A stretch of 64,000 nt of DNA from Theobroma cacao. Taxonomy: Eukaryota; Streptophyta; Magnoliopsida; Malvales; Malvaceae. Below the pieces are notes generated by a model, which made no database searches, was not told where the DNA came from, and worked only from the letters and a program-made list of their open reading frames with translations. Both the position numbers and the translations under genes were made by a program. This document shows positions 1-16,633 of the stretch, one piece after another. Every line of letters starts with the position of its first letter. Position 1 is the first letter of the stretch. Location of the stretch: NCBI RefSeq assembly GCF_000208745.1, contig NC_030852.1:34734167-34798166 (forward strand), read 5' to 3'.

Positions 1-4952
<4,952 letters not shown>

Positions 4953-4982
4953 GTTGTATTTTGTGTCCCAATAGATCTGCAA

Positions 4983-6234
4983 TTTATAAACAGGTATAAA
5001 AGAGCAGAGTTGTACTTTTGTTTACTTCAACCAGACTGACGAAAGCAAACCATTGAAGTAAAACCAGGATCCATTGTCTACAATGGATGTGTATGAAGAT
5101 GCAGAAAGCAAACATTGCTACTGATGGGCTTGACGGTTCAACATTGGATAGAGTTTTTCTAAAGTTGGTCCAACCATTTACTAGGAGTATTATAATTGCA
5201 AAGGTGTTATTTTCATCAACATCATCATAACAGGACTAGTGACTGAGCCACTATTGAAACCTTGGTATTTAATCTTCAGTCCTCCAAAGGGCTCCTATCT
5301 TTATTATAGTATGAGGAAAGGTATAAGAACCACTAGTATAAACAAACTTTGTTTGTAAGAGTATTTTGTATGATGAGGAGTGATGTGATGATGATGTGAA
5401 TAGTCAGAATTAATGCTGATGTCAAACTCAATAGCTCTGGAAGAGAATATACATATATATATATATATATATATCAATTACAAAACTTAATCAAAAGCAT
5501 CTAAAGTTGCAGGGATTGAGCTCATACAAGGCAGGCAAAGTCATATTGGAAAGGAAAGTCTTGTTTAGTTTAACCTGAAGACTAAACAAGTGACAAAACG
5601 CGACCACAAACCAAACTACTAAGCTGGTTCAAGGTGCTTGTGCATGCATCATGATCACACACTGATCCCGATGGAATCCATACTGTTACCTCAGTAAGTC
5701 TTGGTATCTCTGGCTCATTCTCTTGAATTCATTTTCCTAATGGCTTTTTGATCATGAAGAAGATGCCAATATTTATGTCATAATACAATAACAATTCACG
5801 TCCAAGAGCGTTTGAGTTTCTTACTGTGAGCTGAATAAGACTAAAATCAGCAAACTCTTTCAATCAGAAATAGTGAAAGACCACAGAACGTACCTAGCGT
5901 CTTCTAGTCATGACGCTGAGAGAAGCTCAGTGGTTCCCACCACCTATCATGATGCAGAAGATCCAACTTGCCTTCCATTGTCATTCTGTCCCTATGCTAA
6001 TCAATGCCCCATAAAAAGACAGCCTACAATTATGGGATCTCAGATTGAAATTTTCCCTGCACTGCGTATATATACACCTTTAAAATATCTAAAGTACTAA
6101 CAAATAAAATTCCTTCACAAGCACAATAATATCAGAACAATACAAAGTAAAACCAGATGAAGGTAATTCACACACTCTAGGGTTTTTCTGCTTAAAATAT
6201 TTCCAAGTGAAAGCATCTTTGCTGTATTAAAAAC
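4983..6234. other. Upstream region of the ABCC gene
   Basis: No protein gene seen. On the minus strand a pyrimidine-rich stretch ending TTGCAG at 4982-4977 looks like a 3' splice site, so the transporter probably has a 5'UTR intron here and its promoter lies further right. An (AT)11 microsatellite sits at 5453-5474. The right end abuts the copia element. Confidence 0.5.
5453..5474. repeat. (AT)11 microsatellite
   Basis: Uninterrupted AT dinucleotide run upstream of the ABC transporter; probably length-polymorphic. Confidence 0.9.
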
Positions 6235-6574
6235 TGTTGATCTTTTGAGAATATTTATAAGAGAGAATTTCATAAAAGAGATAAATTGAAAACAAGGAAT
6301 GATGGATGTTTTCTACTGCTGCATTAAGTGTATTTATACACAAACATTGAGAGGATAAGAGTAAGAAACTGTTACTCTAAAAATAGGGGATCAAAGACAG
6401 CACAACTTATAATTGCTGTCTTTTAACGGCTCACAATATGTGGCCTTTATTTCTAAAAAAAAACTGCTTAACTGCTTTAGGATAAAATTCTAAGTCATGT
6501 GTTTTGACATATGGACATCCTTATCTTTGAAGTGTTGATGTCATGCTCTGCAACCGAGACTTTAAATTCCATTA
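6235..6574 (-). repeat. 3' LTR of the copia element
   Basis: Aligns along its full length with 10647-10986. Differences are a cluster near 6300-6325 (right-hand equivalent 10713-10735), about six scattered substitutions, and one base in a poly-A tract (9 versus 10), giving roughly 95% identity. Its start overlaps the TAA stop of the pol frame (6574-6572). Confidence 0.95.
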
Positions 6575-7162
6575 CACCTCCTTGAAGTCGACGTTGCCCA
6601 TTCCCAGTTTGCTTCTAAGCAACTCAAATTTTTCTCTGCATAATCCCTTAGTAAAAATATCTGCTATTTGATCATCAGTACCACAGTAATTTACAACAAC
6701 TTCATTGTTCGTCACAGCTTCTCGTATTACATGAAACTTTATCCTGATGTGTTTGGTTCTACTGTGATTAATTGGATTTTTAGCCAGAGCAATAGCAGAC
6801 TGATTGTCTAACCAGAGAACAGTTGGATTTATTTGTTCAAACTTCAAATCCAAAAGTATCTTTCTAAGCCACAGAGCTTGATTTGTTGCAGACGCAGCAG
6901 CCACATACTCTGCTTCAGCAGAGGATTGAGCAACAATGTCTTGTTTCTTTGAGTTCCAACTGAACATAGCACTTCCAAAAGAAAAACAATATCCACTGGT
7001 GCTTTTTGAATCATCATAACTCCCAGCCCAATCACTATCACTATACCCTTCCAATTCTTTATTTTCAACTTGTCCATACAAAAGACCATAATTTAGAGTC
7101 CCTTTCACATACCCCAAAACTCGTTTTGCAGCAGTTAAATGAGTCTTTGTAGGTGATTGCAT
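6572..7162 (-). pseudogene. copia RNase H region
   Basis: A 196-codon frame directly downstream of the nonsense codon at 7166-7168, in the same phase. It has the RNase H landmarks GYSDSDWAG, DSKSTSGYCF, SAEAEYVAAA and TKHIRIKFH, then DIFTKGL. The TAA stop overlaps the first three bases of the 3' LTR, so the purine-rich tract is also coding sequence. Confidence 0.9.
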
Positions 7163-7165
7163 AAA

Positions 7166-7862
7166 TCAAGACAGCAAACTAGTGGTATGCATTATATTTG
7201 GCCTTGATGCTGAGAGATATAGCAAGCAACCAATTAATTTCCTATATTGAGTAACATCGACCAAGGTACTTCCATCATCTTTACACAGTTTGGTTCCAGT
7301 AGTAAGTGGTGTAGACACAGGCTTACAACCTTCCATCTTAAATCTTTTTAACAGCTCTCCTGCATATTTTTTTTTATGCAAGCAGATAAAGTCTGACCTT
7401 TGCTGAATTTCCAAACCAAGGAAATAACTCATTTCATCCAAGTCACTCATATCAAACTCAGATTTCATTTTATTTCTGAAGCTGTTCAAATCAGATTTAT
7501 TTGGTTCAGTTATAAGTAAATCATCTACATAAACTGAGACAATAAGTTGGATTTTACCCAACGAACTCTTCACGTATAAGGTGGGTTCACTTTCACTGCG
7601 AAAGAATTTGTTACTCCTCAGATAAGCATCAATTTTTTTTATACCAAGCTCTTGGTGCCTGCTTTAAACCGTAAAGAGCCTTGATCAATTTACAGACTTT
7701 GTCTTCTTTGCCTTTCTCAACAAATCCTTCAGGCTGCTCGACATAAATATCTTCACTTATAGTCCCATTTAAAAACGCAGATTTAACATCCATGTGCCAA
7801 ATCCTCCATTTTTCCCTTCCTGCAAGTGCTACAAGAAGTCTAATGGTGTCATGCCTTGCCAC
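7166..7862 (-). pseudogene. copia reverse transcriptase catalytic region, broken
   Basis: Two adjoining frames. 7862-7629 holds the RT segment HMDVKSAFLNG ... ALYGLKQAPRAW and ends at an A-run where one extra base shifts the frame. The following frame contains the catalytic motif YVDDLLIT (about 7525) and the RT C-terminus, stopping at TGA 7168-7166. The frame simply continues after this stop into RNase H, so it is an in-frame nonsense change (TGA where copia families usually have CGA), not a gene end. Confidence 0.88.
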
Positions 7863-9298
7863 TGAGCAAAAGTCTCAAAAAAATCCACACCATGGACTTG
7901 AGAAAAACCTCTCACCACCAACCTGGCTTTCAATTTATTTATTGAGCCATCAGAGTTTAGCTTGGTTCTGAAAATCCACTTTACACTGATAACTCTTTGA
8001 TGTTTTGGTCTATCAACCAAAATCCAAGTTTGGTTTCTTTTAATCATTGTCATTTCAGCCTCCATAGCAAGTTTCCATTGTTTATCAGATGCAGCTTCAA
8101 TATAGGAACATGGATCAGTTATAGCAACGTTACATTGCTCATAAATATCTTGTAAAGATCGAATTCCTCTTACTGGTATGTCATCGATATTATCATCTAA
8201 CTCATGTCCTGCTTCTTCTTCAAAAACATCCAGGTTTACCGCAACATTATCATTGTTATTTTCTGCAATTTCATTCTTCATCCAATTCCAGTGAATGTCT
8301 TCATTGAACACTACATCTCGACTTATGAAAACTTTCTTTGTTTCAACATTAAACAATCGATATCCTTTTGAAACACTGCTATAACCCAAGTTGATTGAGA
8401 TTTGGGTTTTTGAGTCCAGTTTGGTTCTTTTCTGCTGGGGAACTTGGGCATATGCAATGCAGCCAAATACTTTCACATTTGAAATAGATGGTTTATATCC
8501 ATGCCAAACTTCAAATGGTGTCATTGAATTTAAAGCTGTAGTGGGTATTAAATTTTGCAAAGTCACAGCAAAATTTGCAGCCTCTGCCCAAAAGTATTTT
8601 GGCATTTGTTGCTCAAATAATAGACATCTGATCATCTCCATAATAGTACGATTCTTCGTCTCGCTCACACCGTTTTGCTGAGGACTGTAGGGTACTGTAA
8701 GAAATTGCTTGATTCCTTCTTGAGTTAACAGGGCTTTAAACTCATTTGAAGTGTATTCTGAGCCATTATCTGATCTTAAGGCTTTAATTTTCTGATCAGT
8801 TTGCTTCTCCACAAGAACTTTGAACTTCATAAAGTATTGAATGGCTTCTGACTTTTGCTTAAGAAAAAATATCCAGCAAAACCTACTGAAATCATCAATA
8901 AACAAAATGAAATATTTGTTTCCATTGAGTGATAAAGTGCCAATAGGACCACAAATATCAGTATGTATGAGTTGCAACCGATTTGTGGCTCGTGTTTGAC
9001 TTTGTTTAGGAAAAGGATGCCTGCTTTGCTTGCCCTGTAGACAAACTTCACATGTTTTCTCAACTTCAGTAATTATTGGCATATCATTGACAAGATTCAA
9101 AGATCCCATGTTCTTTATGAACTGATAGTTGATGTGGCCTAATCTTCTGTGCCACAACCTAGCTTCATTTGAAACACATTTATAAGCCATATGACCTGCT
9201 TCATTCAAATCTAATGGGAAACATTTGTTTCTCGTTTTTACAGTTGCTATTTCTCTACCAGATGGGTCAAAAATCGTGCACAGTTCATCTTTGAACAA
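7829..9298 (-). pseudogene. copia integrase and N-terminal reverse transcriptase region
   Basis: Open frame of 489 codons downstream of the gag/protease frameshift. It has the GAG-pre-integrase HHCC zinc region (WHRRLGHINYQ ... CEVCLQGKQSRHPF) and the D,D35E integrase core (HTDICGP ... SPQQNGVSETKNR). The reverse transcriptase start (VKWIFRTKLNSDGSINKLKA) then runs in until the frame is lost near 7860 by a one-base deletion. The downstream frame resumes with ARHDTIRLL, as expected for copia RT. Confidence 0.9.
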
Positions 9299-10529
9299 AA
9301 GTGAATTTTTTTTCTTTCACTAACTGCCCTACACTTAGAAGGTTTTGAGTAACTTCAGGTGCAAAGCAAACATTTGCAATGGTTTTCATACCTTTCTTAG
9401 TAGTGATACCAACAGTGCCACGACCTTCAATTTTTAGCAAATTTCCATCTCCAATTTCCACAGTTGACTTGTAGGCTTTATTTAGATCAAGAAAATTCTT
9501 AATCTTACCTGTAATATGCGTGGAGCAGGCACTATCAATCAACCAAATACTGTCTTTTTTTGAGTCATTTGATTCAATAACCATAAATAGTGTTTCTTCA
9601 GCATCTTCCTTTTGTTCCACAATTGCAGCTTTTTCTTCAACCCAATTTTCTTTGTTTTTGCAAACTTTTTCAACATGTCCCTTTTGATTGCAAGCTCTAC
9701 ATTTTACATGAGGCCTATACCAACAATATCTCTCAATGTGATTTTTCTTTTTACAATAGGAACATGGTGGAAATTGCCCTTTCATTCCTTGTTTCTTTTC
9801 TTCATACCTCTTGTCTTTGTCTTTCTTCTCATATTCAGACTTCTTGTAACTTCCACTACTGGTTCGTTTGTCAACTCTTCTTGCAGCCAAGGCTGCTTCA
9901 ACATGGTCTTCTTGCCTTAATGCTCTGCGTTGCTCTTGAGCTTGTAAAGCATTTATTAATTCTGATACTGACATAGTTGTCAGGTCCTTAGAATCCTCTA
10001 GAGAGGAAATTTTTGATTCGAATTTTTCAGGCAAACTTACCAAAAATTTATTGACAACTCTTCTTTCTGTTATATTTTCACCAAATAGTCTTAATTGATT
10101 TACAACTCTTAAAACTTTATCAGAATAATCCTTCATCGTTTCTTCATCTTTCATTTTTAGCACTTCAAATTCTCTCAACAAATTTAAAATCTGTATTTGC
10201 CTTGTACGATCACTACCATGAAACTCTTCCTTTATCTTGTCCCAAGCTTCCTTTGCAGATTCACATGCCATGATCCTTACAAAGATTGCATCCGTGACAG
10301 CAGAGTGGATGCAAGACAAAGCTTTAAACCGTTTTGCTACTTCTTCATTGTATTGCTTCATTTGAGCAATTGTTGGGTTGGCTTGTCGGGCAGGAGGATC
10401 TCCTCCTACTTCCACAACTTCCCACAAGTCGAAGGCCTTTAGATATGCCTTTATTTTTACAGCCCACATGGGATAATTGTTGCCATTGAAAACTGGAGGA
10501 GCAGCAATGCTGTAATTGGAGGAAGCCAT
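9285..10529 (-). pseudogene. copia gag and aspartic protease region
   Basis: Open frame of 414 codons from the ATG at 10529. The N-terminus (PPVFNGNNYPMWAVKIKAYL) is a typical copia gag start, followed by a UBN2-type helical capsid region. Two zinc knuckles follow, CX2C(X4)HX4C-like, around residues 257-292, the first being CSYCKKKNHIERYC. The protease active site DSACSTHIT (D-S-A rather than the usual D-S/T-G) and the tail QNLLSVGQL end the frame. A one-base shift in a run-rich stretch near 9294-9312 separates it from the integrase frame, so the polyprotein is broken here. Confidence 0.9.
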
Positions 10530-10634
10530 TTATTTTTGAAGTCTGACAGAAAGAACAGATAAAGAAAAAAAATTTTGTAAAAGATAAATGTTTTGAAACT
10601 ATTTTGCCAAGGTCCCTTAAGATCACTCAAAAAC

Positions 10635-10646
10635 GCTCTGATACCA
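10635..10646 (-). other. Primer-binding site for initiator tRNA-Met
   Basis: On the element strand this reads TGGTATCAGAGC, the reverse complement of a tRNA 3' end GCTCTGATA plus the added CCA. The match is 12 of 12 to the initiator tRNA-Met gene at 19431-19502 in this same window. This is the usual primer of plant copia elements. Confidence 0.95.
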
Positions 10647-10986
10647 TGTTGATCTTTTGAGAATATTTATAAGAGAGAATTTCATAAAAGAGATAAATTG
10701 AAAACAAGGAATAATTAATAATTTCACTGCTGCAGTAAGTGTATTTATACACAAATATTGAGAGGATAAGAGCAAGAAACAGTTACTCTAAAAATAGGGG
10801 ATCAAAGACAGCACAACTTATAACTGCTGTCTTTTAACGGCTCACAACATGTGGCCTTTATTTCTAAAAAAAAAACTGCTTAACTGCTTTAGGATAAAAT
10901 TCTAAGTCATGTGTTTTGACATATGGACATCCTTATCTTTGAAGTGTTGATGTCATGCTCTGCAACCGAGACTTTAAATTCCATTA
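10647..10986 (-). repeat. 5' LTR of the copia element
   Basis: Partner of 6235-6574. On the element strand it ends ...GATCAACA, immediately followed by the primer-binding site. It should carry the element promoter; I could not assign a TATA box with confidence. Confidence 0.95.
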
Positions 10987-13380
10987 AAAACCAATCATTA
11001 ACATTTTTATAATCTTCTTTAATTATGATTGGAGGTGATAACATCTTTTGTCAAAAAGGAGTTGTTTTAAGATACATTAAAACTCCCACATGATTAACAT
11101 TGCATATGGAAGCCATCAGATGGGTGGTTTCTCCCTTCTCCCTCCCTCCCTTTCTCTGTTTTTCCTTCTTTTACTCTGTCCACACATCACAGCCAATACA
11201 GATGGACTCCAGCAGGTAGGCTAAATCATTTCCGGGCCAAATCAGTTTGGAATTACAGCAATAGCCAATAAAAGGAAACAAATTGACAAGACCCACCCTG
11301 GGGAACTTATTGCAGGAGGACATCACTTTCAGTTCACATTTCGCTGTTTGTTGTTTGCCCAACAGACATTATTTTCTCACAATAACTTCACTCAACTTTA
11401 TTCAGAATAAACTTTTCTTTTCAAAAGAAAAAAAGACCATGATTGATTATAAAACAGGAGGAGAGAAGGATATATGGAAATACAAACCTCACCCCCTTTT
11501 TTCACTTCATACCCGGAATCACACTGCAGCTTCCAGACAAGCAAAAATAAAAGGGTGAGAAGTGCAAGACGACACAAGAAAAGGCTGTAAAAATTATCAC
11601 ACTATCCAAAAAAGCAAGCATACTTTCTTTTCAGTTTCCATATATTAGATTCATTCATTAGACAAATTTACCGTTTATGTTCTCTGCCGACCGTAACTGT
11701 GCGCAAACCTGTCAAAGACTCGAGGCCCGACAGAGAAGGCAAAAGTCAAAATTGTTAGCTACTGGAAGCGAAAGGCGACAATTTCTTAAAAGAGAGAGCG
11801 AGGAGTTGGCTTTTTTATTTGATTTTCCATAAACGACAACATTCTTTAAGCCATGTGGTGTGGCGCTTTCTCAGGAGACCTGGCCTTTGGGAGTTTCAGA
11901 CCTCTGTAACACCTTATGTCTCCCATTTCAGGTGGTCCTCCGTCCCTGAATCTTTTCTCTTTTTTTTCGAAGACCCAAATCCAAATAAAGTCCAAATGGT
12001 TCTTCATCTGAATTCAGAAGTTATTGGCGCATGGGAATTGACAAGTAGAACAAGACGAAAATTACCAGACAAGGAAAATAACCAGACGAAAATAATTCAT
12101 CTTCGAAGTCAAAGATTCTAGTTTTGCTATGGTGTGAGAAAATGGAGTCTTTAGGCCTGGGTGGGGCCTGCATCAGCACGAATGTAAAGACTGATCTATT
12201 TAAAGGAATCATACACACTATATACATAATTTAATTCCCATTTGCAGTTAAACATATAGAGCAGAGCAGCTAAAAGGTGAATGGCTGTTCTTCTTTTGCC
12301 TTGTGGTTATCTGTAAGTTCATCGTGTGTACAAAATTTAAATAGACAATCACTATCGCCTTCCAAAACTTAACAAATTCCAAGATTAAATTTCAACTGCA
12401 ATTACGCAGAGCCCTGGATTAGCAGGATTTGATCCCTAAGTTGCTCTGACTCTAAACACAAAGCATAGCTACCTGGAAGTAAGGCCAGGTGTTGCATGGA
12501 TTTCCATGTAGAATTGTAGGGGCAAACAATTCAAGTCGCCATTCATTCCCTTTTCCCACTTTTCCCAACGTCATGCTTCTCCTGCTTCAATGACGTGCAA
12601 GATCCTTCGAATACGACTTCCCCGCTTCTCAACAGCATCATGGTTGATGATTCGAAGACACGACCATCAATCACCAGGCAGTTGCAATCTTTACATCCCC
12701 GCCCTTTGTCTTGCTCTTTTCCTTTTAACTCAAAGATGTCCAGCACCTTAGCCTCCATAGCCACCCGAGGGGCCTTGTCTACCATCATTGGCAGAGAATG
12801 AGGAGAGTCATGATTGCCAGCATTCTTCATTCGATCATTTTATTGTTTATTTAGTATGACACAAAGGTACTAACCGCAACAGTTACGGAAAAATCTGAAA
12901 CAATTCATTTCCTCGTTTATTATGGGAACACAAATTTCATCTTCAGCGTGCATTTCTCAGCAATTCCAGCATTGTTTAAGGCTTTTACATATATCTGATT
13001 ATCATATTTATTAATTTTTCCAAGTTCTTTTACAACAACACGGAAAGTTAATTAAGCATGAACAAAAAACTATTGCGTTGCTACACAAGAACTTACAAAA
13101 ATTTATAGAAATGATAACCAGACATATGTGAATGCCTCAAAACAAGCCTTGTTAGGCAATCTGACCCCTTTCGATTTACTGGAATTGCTGAAAAATGAAA
13201 CGCTGAAGGATAAGATTTACATTCCTGTGCTTAATGAAGAAATACCTTTCAAAAAAAAAAATTAATGAAGAAACGAACTGTTCCAAGCTCTTCAGTAACT
13301 ATTGCATTTGATACCATTGTTGTGCGCCGTACTAAATAAAGAATAAAAAGATCGAAAGAAATGCTTCGGGGATTGTTGCT

Positions 13381-13499
13381 GATGAGTGATGACAAATAAA
13401 AGGCGAAGGCTGAAGCTCTTCATGACCTAACTAAGTTGTTGATGAGTGATGACAAATGAAGGCTAATGCTGATGCTTCTCATGACTTAACTAAGTTGTT
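13381..13499. repeat. Two-copy tandem repeat, unit about 60 bp
   Basis: 13381-13440 and 13441-13499 both run from GATGAGTGATGACAAAT to TAACTAAGTTGTT. They differ by a few substitutions and a one-base length change. Noncoding. Confidence 0.85.
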
Positions 13500-13844
13500 G
13501 CTCTTAGTCTGATATAAATGTATCAAGTTATTTTATTTAAATTTGAATTGAGAATAAGAATAATTTGATCTAAATTTATTTGATTTTTTTAATTATTTAC
13601 TTTGAATATGATTAAATTGAAATTTCATCTTATTATATGTTAATCTTATCAAAAGATATGTTTGATAATTGATCTCTACACACAAAGATTGAGATGGGAT
13701 GGAAAGGGGGCCTAACACCTTTATGCTGGCTTGAGTGGTTGCCATACTAACAGAACTAGGTGGACTGTTAACATTTAATCCAACCCTGCAAGCTACACAT
13801 GTTGTGCCAGGTCCACATCAGATTGAGGAAAAGCCCCCCCCCCC

Positions 13845-13870
13845 NNNNNNNNNNNNNNNNNNNNNNNNNN
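13845..13870. other. Assembly gap (26 N) inside a C homopolymer
   Basis: Runs of C lie immediately on both sides of 26 undetermined bases. This looks like failed sequencing through a poly-C or G-quadruplex tract; the true length is unknown. Confidence 0.97.
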
Positions 13871-16021
13871 CCCCCAAGTATGGACTTGGGGTGCGGAATT
13901 TGTGCCTCGAACTTACATACGCCTGGAACATGGTTTCTTGGGCTTTTCTTGAAGCATGTGGGTAAGGAGAAGTTTTGCCCTTTTCCACTTTTGGACCAAT
14001 TAAAGCTACCTTCATAGTTCATACTATTTCTATGCATGTCCATGGTACGTATTCCCAGGATAAAATCTCATCTCTGAGCTCTGGACCATCCTTTACTGAA
14101 CTTTATGTACAAAGGCATTTTTTGTCATTTTAAGTAGAGAGATCGTATATTAATTAATTAGCTAAATACTTAAAGTACATATATCCTGCCATGTTAATTC
14201 TGTAATGTATCTAAACCATATACCAGTCGGTTTTCAAATGTTAGACTTGGTAGACAGCTTTCTTTTGGACTTTGCACTTCCAAGGAGAATTGACTTTCAA
14301 TCTCCACCTCAGAGGCTCAGTTGGATTCTTGCTGTTCGGCTATACAAAAAAAAAAAAGGTATCTAGCTAAACGTGGTCAGTCACACTGCAGATTCGTGGG
14401 ATTTCATAATTTTCTATGTACATTGCATTTGTTCGGCTGCCTGTTATAAAACTTTTTGGCTTTTGAATATTCTTCTGGTGTCTCGAACTTCCTGTTTTTT
14501 TATAGGAATCGGTCACGGCTACAAGTGCTATTGGGCATTGGGACCAAATTCTAGTCAAAAGATCACCTTTAAGCAAAGTCTAGGAAGGAAGTTCGTCGCA
14601 AAAGTCTCGAAGGTGTTACAATTGTACATGCACCAACTAAAACAAGGCACATACTTGCACAAGTTTAGCAAGACATAACCAAGAGTTTGATTACCATAAA
14701 AATCGTGGTCCCATTCCAAGTTCAATGTCAGACTTTAACCAACGTGATTCAAATTATCCTTGTACCTCGTGGAAGCTGCAATTATCTACACCTTATGGTT
14801 TATGAAGTCATTATCAATGGAAAAACAAGGAGGGGAGGAAAGAAAAACAACGAAAAATGTGACAGAATACATGTTTTGTTTTACAAATATTCCTATTATT
14901 TCATGCCGAGCAAAGTTTTGGCAGCTTCCATGCGTGACGTGGTTTTCCATCTTTTATAAGAGGATAAGTCAAAAGTTAAGAAAAAGATGCGCAGCAGCAC
15001 TGGTTAGACCCTGTCCTGATCAGCTGTTGAAGCGTTTGATTATTTCATTGGCGACCTATTTATGTTTCTGGTGGGGTCTGAATTGAGTGTCTTCACAGAA
15101 TTGAATTCCCCCACGAGCCCCCACTCGACGCTTGCATTTTATGCACGCTCAGGGTGTGCTTAACGGTGGGCACATGATTTCCCTCTTTTGTAAGGAGAAA
15201 AATTCTTTGCTTCCCAGGGAGGTTGTTAAAAGATCAACGTCAAGCTGAATCTATATGAATTTGTTGAAAATCTAATAAAATGTATAGCCCCTTGTTGCTG
15301 GTTGATCTTTGTTGACCTTGAACTACAACTTTGAGGCATGGGATTTCTGCCGAAAGATGGGATTAGCTAGGGAAAGGCAGGCAGATGGGGCAAAATACTG
15401 AAATATTCAATGCCTGGTGCTCTTTTTGGCTCCTCCTCTAGCCATAGGTTAGTTACTCTTAACCACCATAGATTTAGAAGTAATCCCCCCTAGCAAATCC
15501 AGGGAATCTCTAGCATCAAAAAAGGAGGAATGAATTTACGATTGACAGTTTGAGAGAGAGAATTATCTTGGACTAATGTAATCCATCCATTTTAAGATTA
15601 GGTTTGATTCTCTTGATTAAAATTTCAAAACTTTCCTGTACCAGTAGTAATGATTTTGTAGAAACAAGTGGGAAATGAAGATAAGGAAGCCTTTCCTCTA
15701 TTATTTTTTTTCTTTTATATATTATTTCAGTGGGTCGTTAATTCAGTTAAATTCAGGGGTCGCACGTTCAGACGTTAGAGTCTACGTCATGTCTGGCAGC
15801 CACCACCGCTCCAAGCCAAAAGTTTCTCCTTGTTGCTTGGTCTTATGCATAAATTTTTGACTTTAAAATACCGAGTAAGACTAATTAAATTATCAGTCAG
15901 TCGCCTTCCCAGCATGATCCATATTAGGAGTATGTAATGGTCTCTTCAACATATCTGACCCTTCAATCTTGCTTTACTGAAACGAAAAGGTCAGACTCAA
16001 ATTTGCAGACAAATCTTTCTC

Positions 16022-16028
16022 TATAAAG
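16022..16028 (+). promoter_or_regulatory. Candidate TATA box of the epimerase gene
   Basis: TATAAAG in CTATAAAGAG, followed by a pyrimidine-rich leader about 0.6 kb before the start codon. The leader (which holds a short GT/GA repeat at about 16556-16582) may contain a 5'UTR intron that I could not place. Confidence 0.45.
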
Positions 16029-16633
16029 AGTTGTTCTTGACCTGACCCATCCTCTCTCTCCCTGGTTTCAGAATTTTCCTAACCTCTTTACAAATTGGTT
16101 CTGTCATAAACGCTTTTGTTTGAAAACAAGGGCTTCAAAACATTTATTTGGCTTTGATTTTTGAAACCCTTTTTGGTTGGTTCTTTGAAGTTTAAGAGAG
16201 CTTGGTCATCCGGGTAGTTGTTTCTAGACTAGGATTTTGTCTTTCGTTTCTCTCCTTGAATTTTCTTAAACTGAATTTGGCCTGTTTGAAAACGAGTGTT
16301 GGGAAATTTGCAGGGATTTCCAAATCTTCTAGCAGCTATCTGTCAGTACTGAGTTTCTCTTGTTGGCAGTTTTAATGGTGAAGAAAGATTGAGGTAGTTA
16401 CGCTGGTAGTTGGGATTTCAGGTTCGCGTCACGAGAAAATTTGGTTTTGTCACGAGAAGTGTCAAGGGCAAGTTCTGATTCTCAACTGCTTTCAGTGATT
16501 GTGATAAGCCTTTTTTCTACTGCTCAGCGTTTTTCTTGGGAAAACAGAGAGGAAGAGTGTGTGTGTGTGAGAGCGAGAGAGAGTTCTGTCTGCTTCTTTG
16601 TTTCCACTTACATGTCCTTACTGTGTTTCCACT

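Larger units (their letters stand above)
6235..10986 (-). mobile_element. Ty1/copia LTR retrotransposon, nearly full length, coding-inactive
   Basis: A 4.75 kb element on the minus strand, in copia order gag - protease - integrase - reverse transcriptase - RNase H between two 340 bp LTRs. A tRNA-iMet primer-binding site abuts the 5' LTR (10635-10646) and a purine-rich tract (GGAGGTG) abuts the 3' LTR. The left flank ends TTAAAAAC directly before the element; the right flank reads AAAAC after 10986. This is a 5 bp duplication if the LTRs are 340 bp, or an 8 bp one (TTAAAAAC) if they are trimmed to TG...CA (337 bp). The reading frame has at least three frameshifts and one stop, so the copy is defective; it could move only with proteins supplied by another copy. 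It lies 1.3 kb upstream of the ABC transporter in the same orientation. Confidence 0.95.
10987..16021. other. Intergenic spacer
   Basis: No gene I can support. Contents: AT-rich single-copy-looking DNA, a 60 bp tandem duplication (13381-13499) and a 26-N gap (13845-13870). A minus-strand open frame of 95 codons (12830-12543) has no recognisable domain and is not called. From about 15900 the sequence grades into the promoter of the epimerase gene. Confidence 0.5.

Noticed and set aside
12543..12830. Minus-strand open frame of 95 codons
   Set aside because: Starts with ATG but shows no domain, signal or family resemblance, has no clear TATA box, and a plus-strand frame of similar quality overlaps it. 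Kept as unproven, not called.
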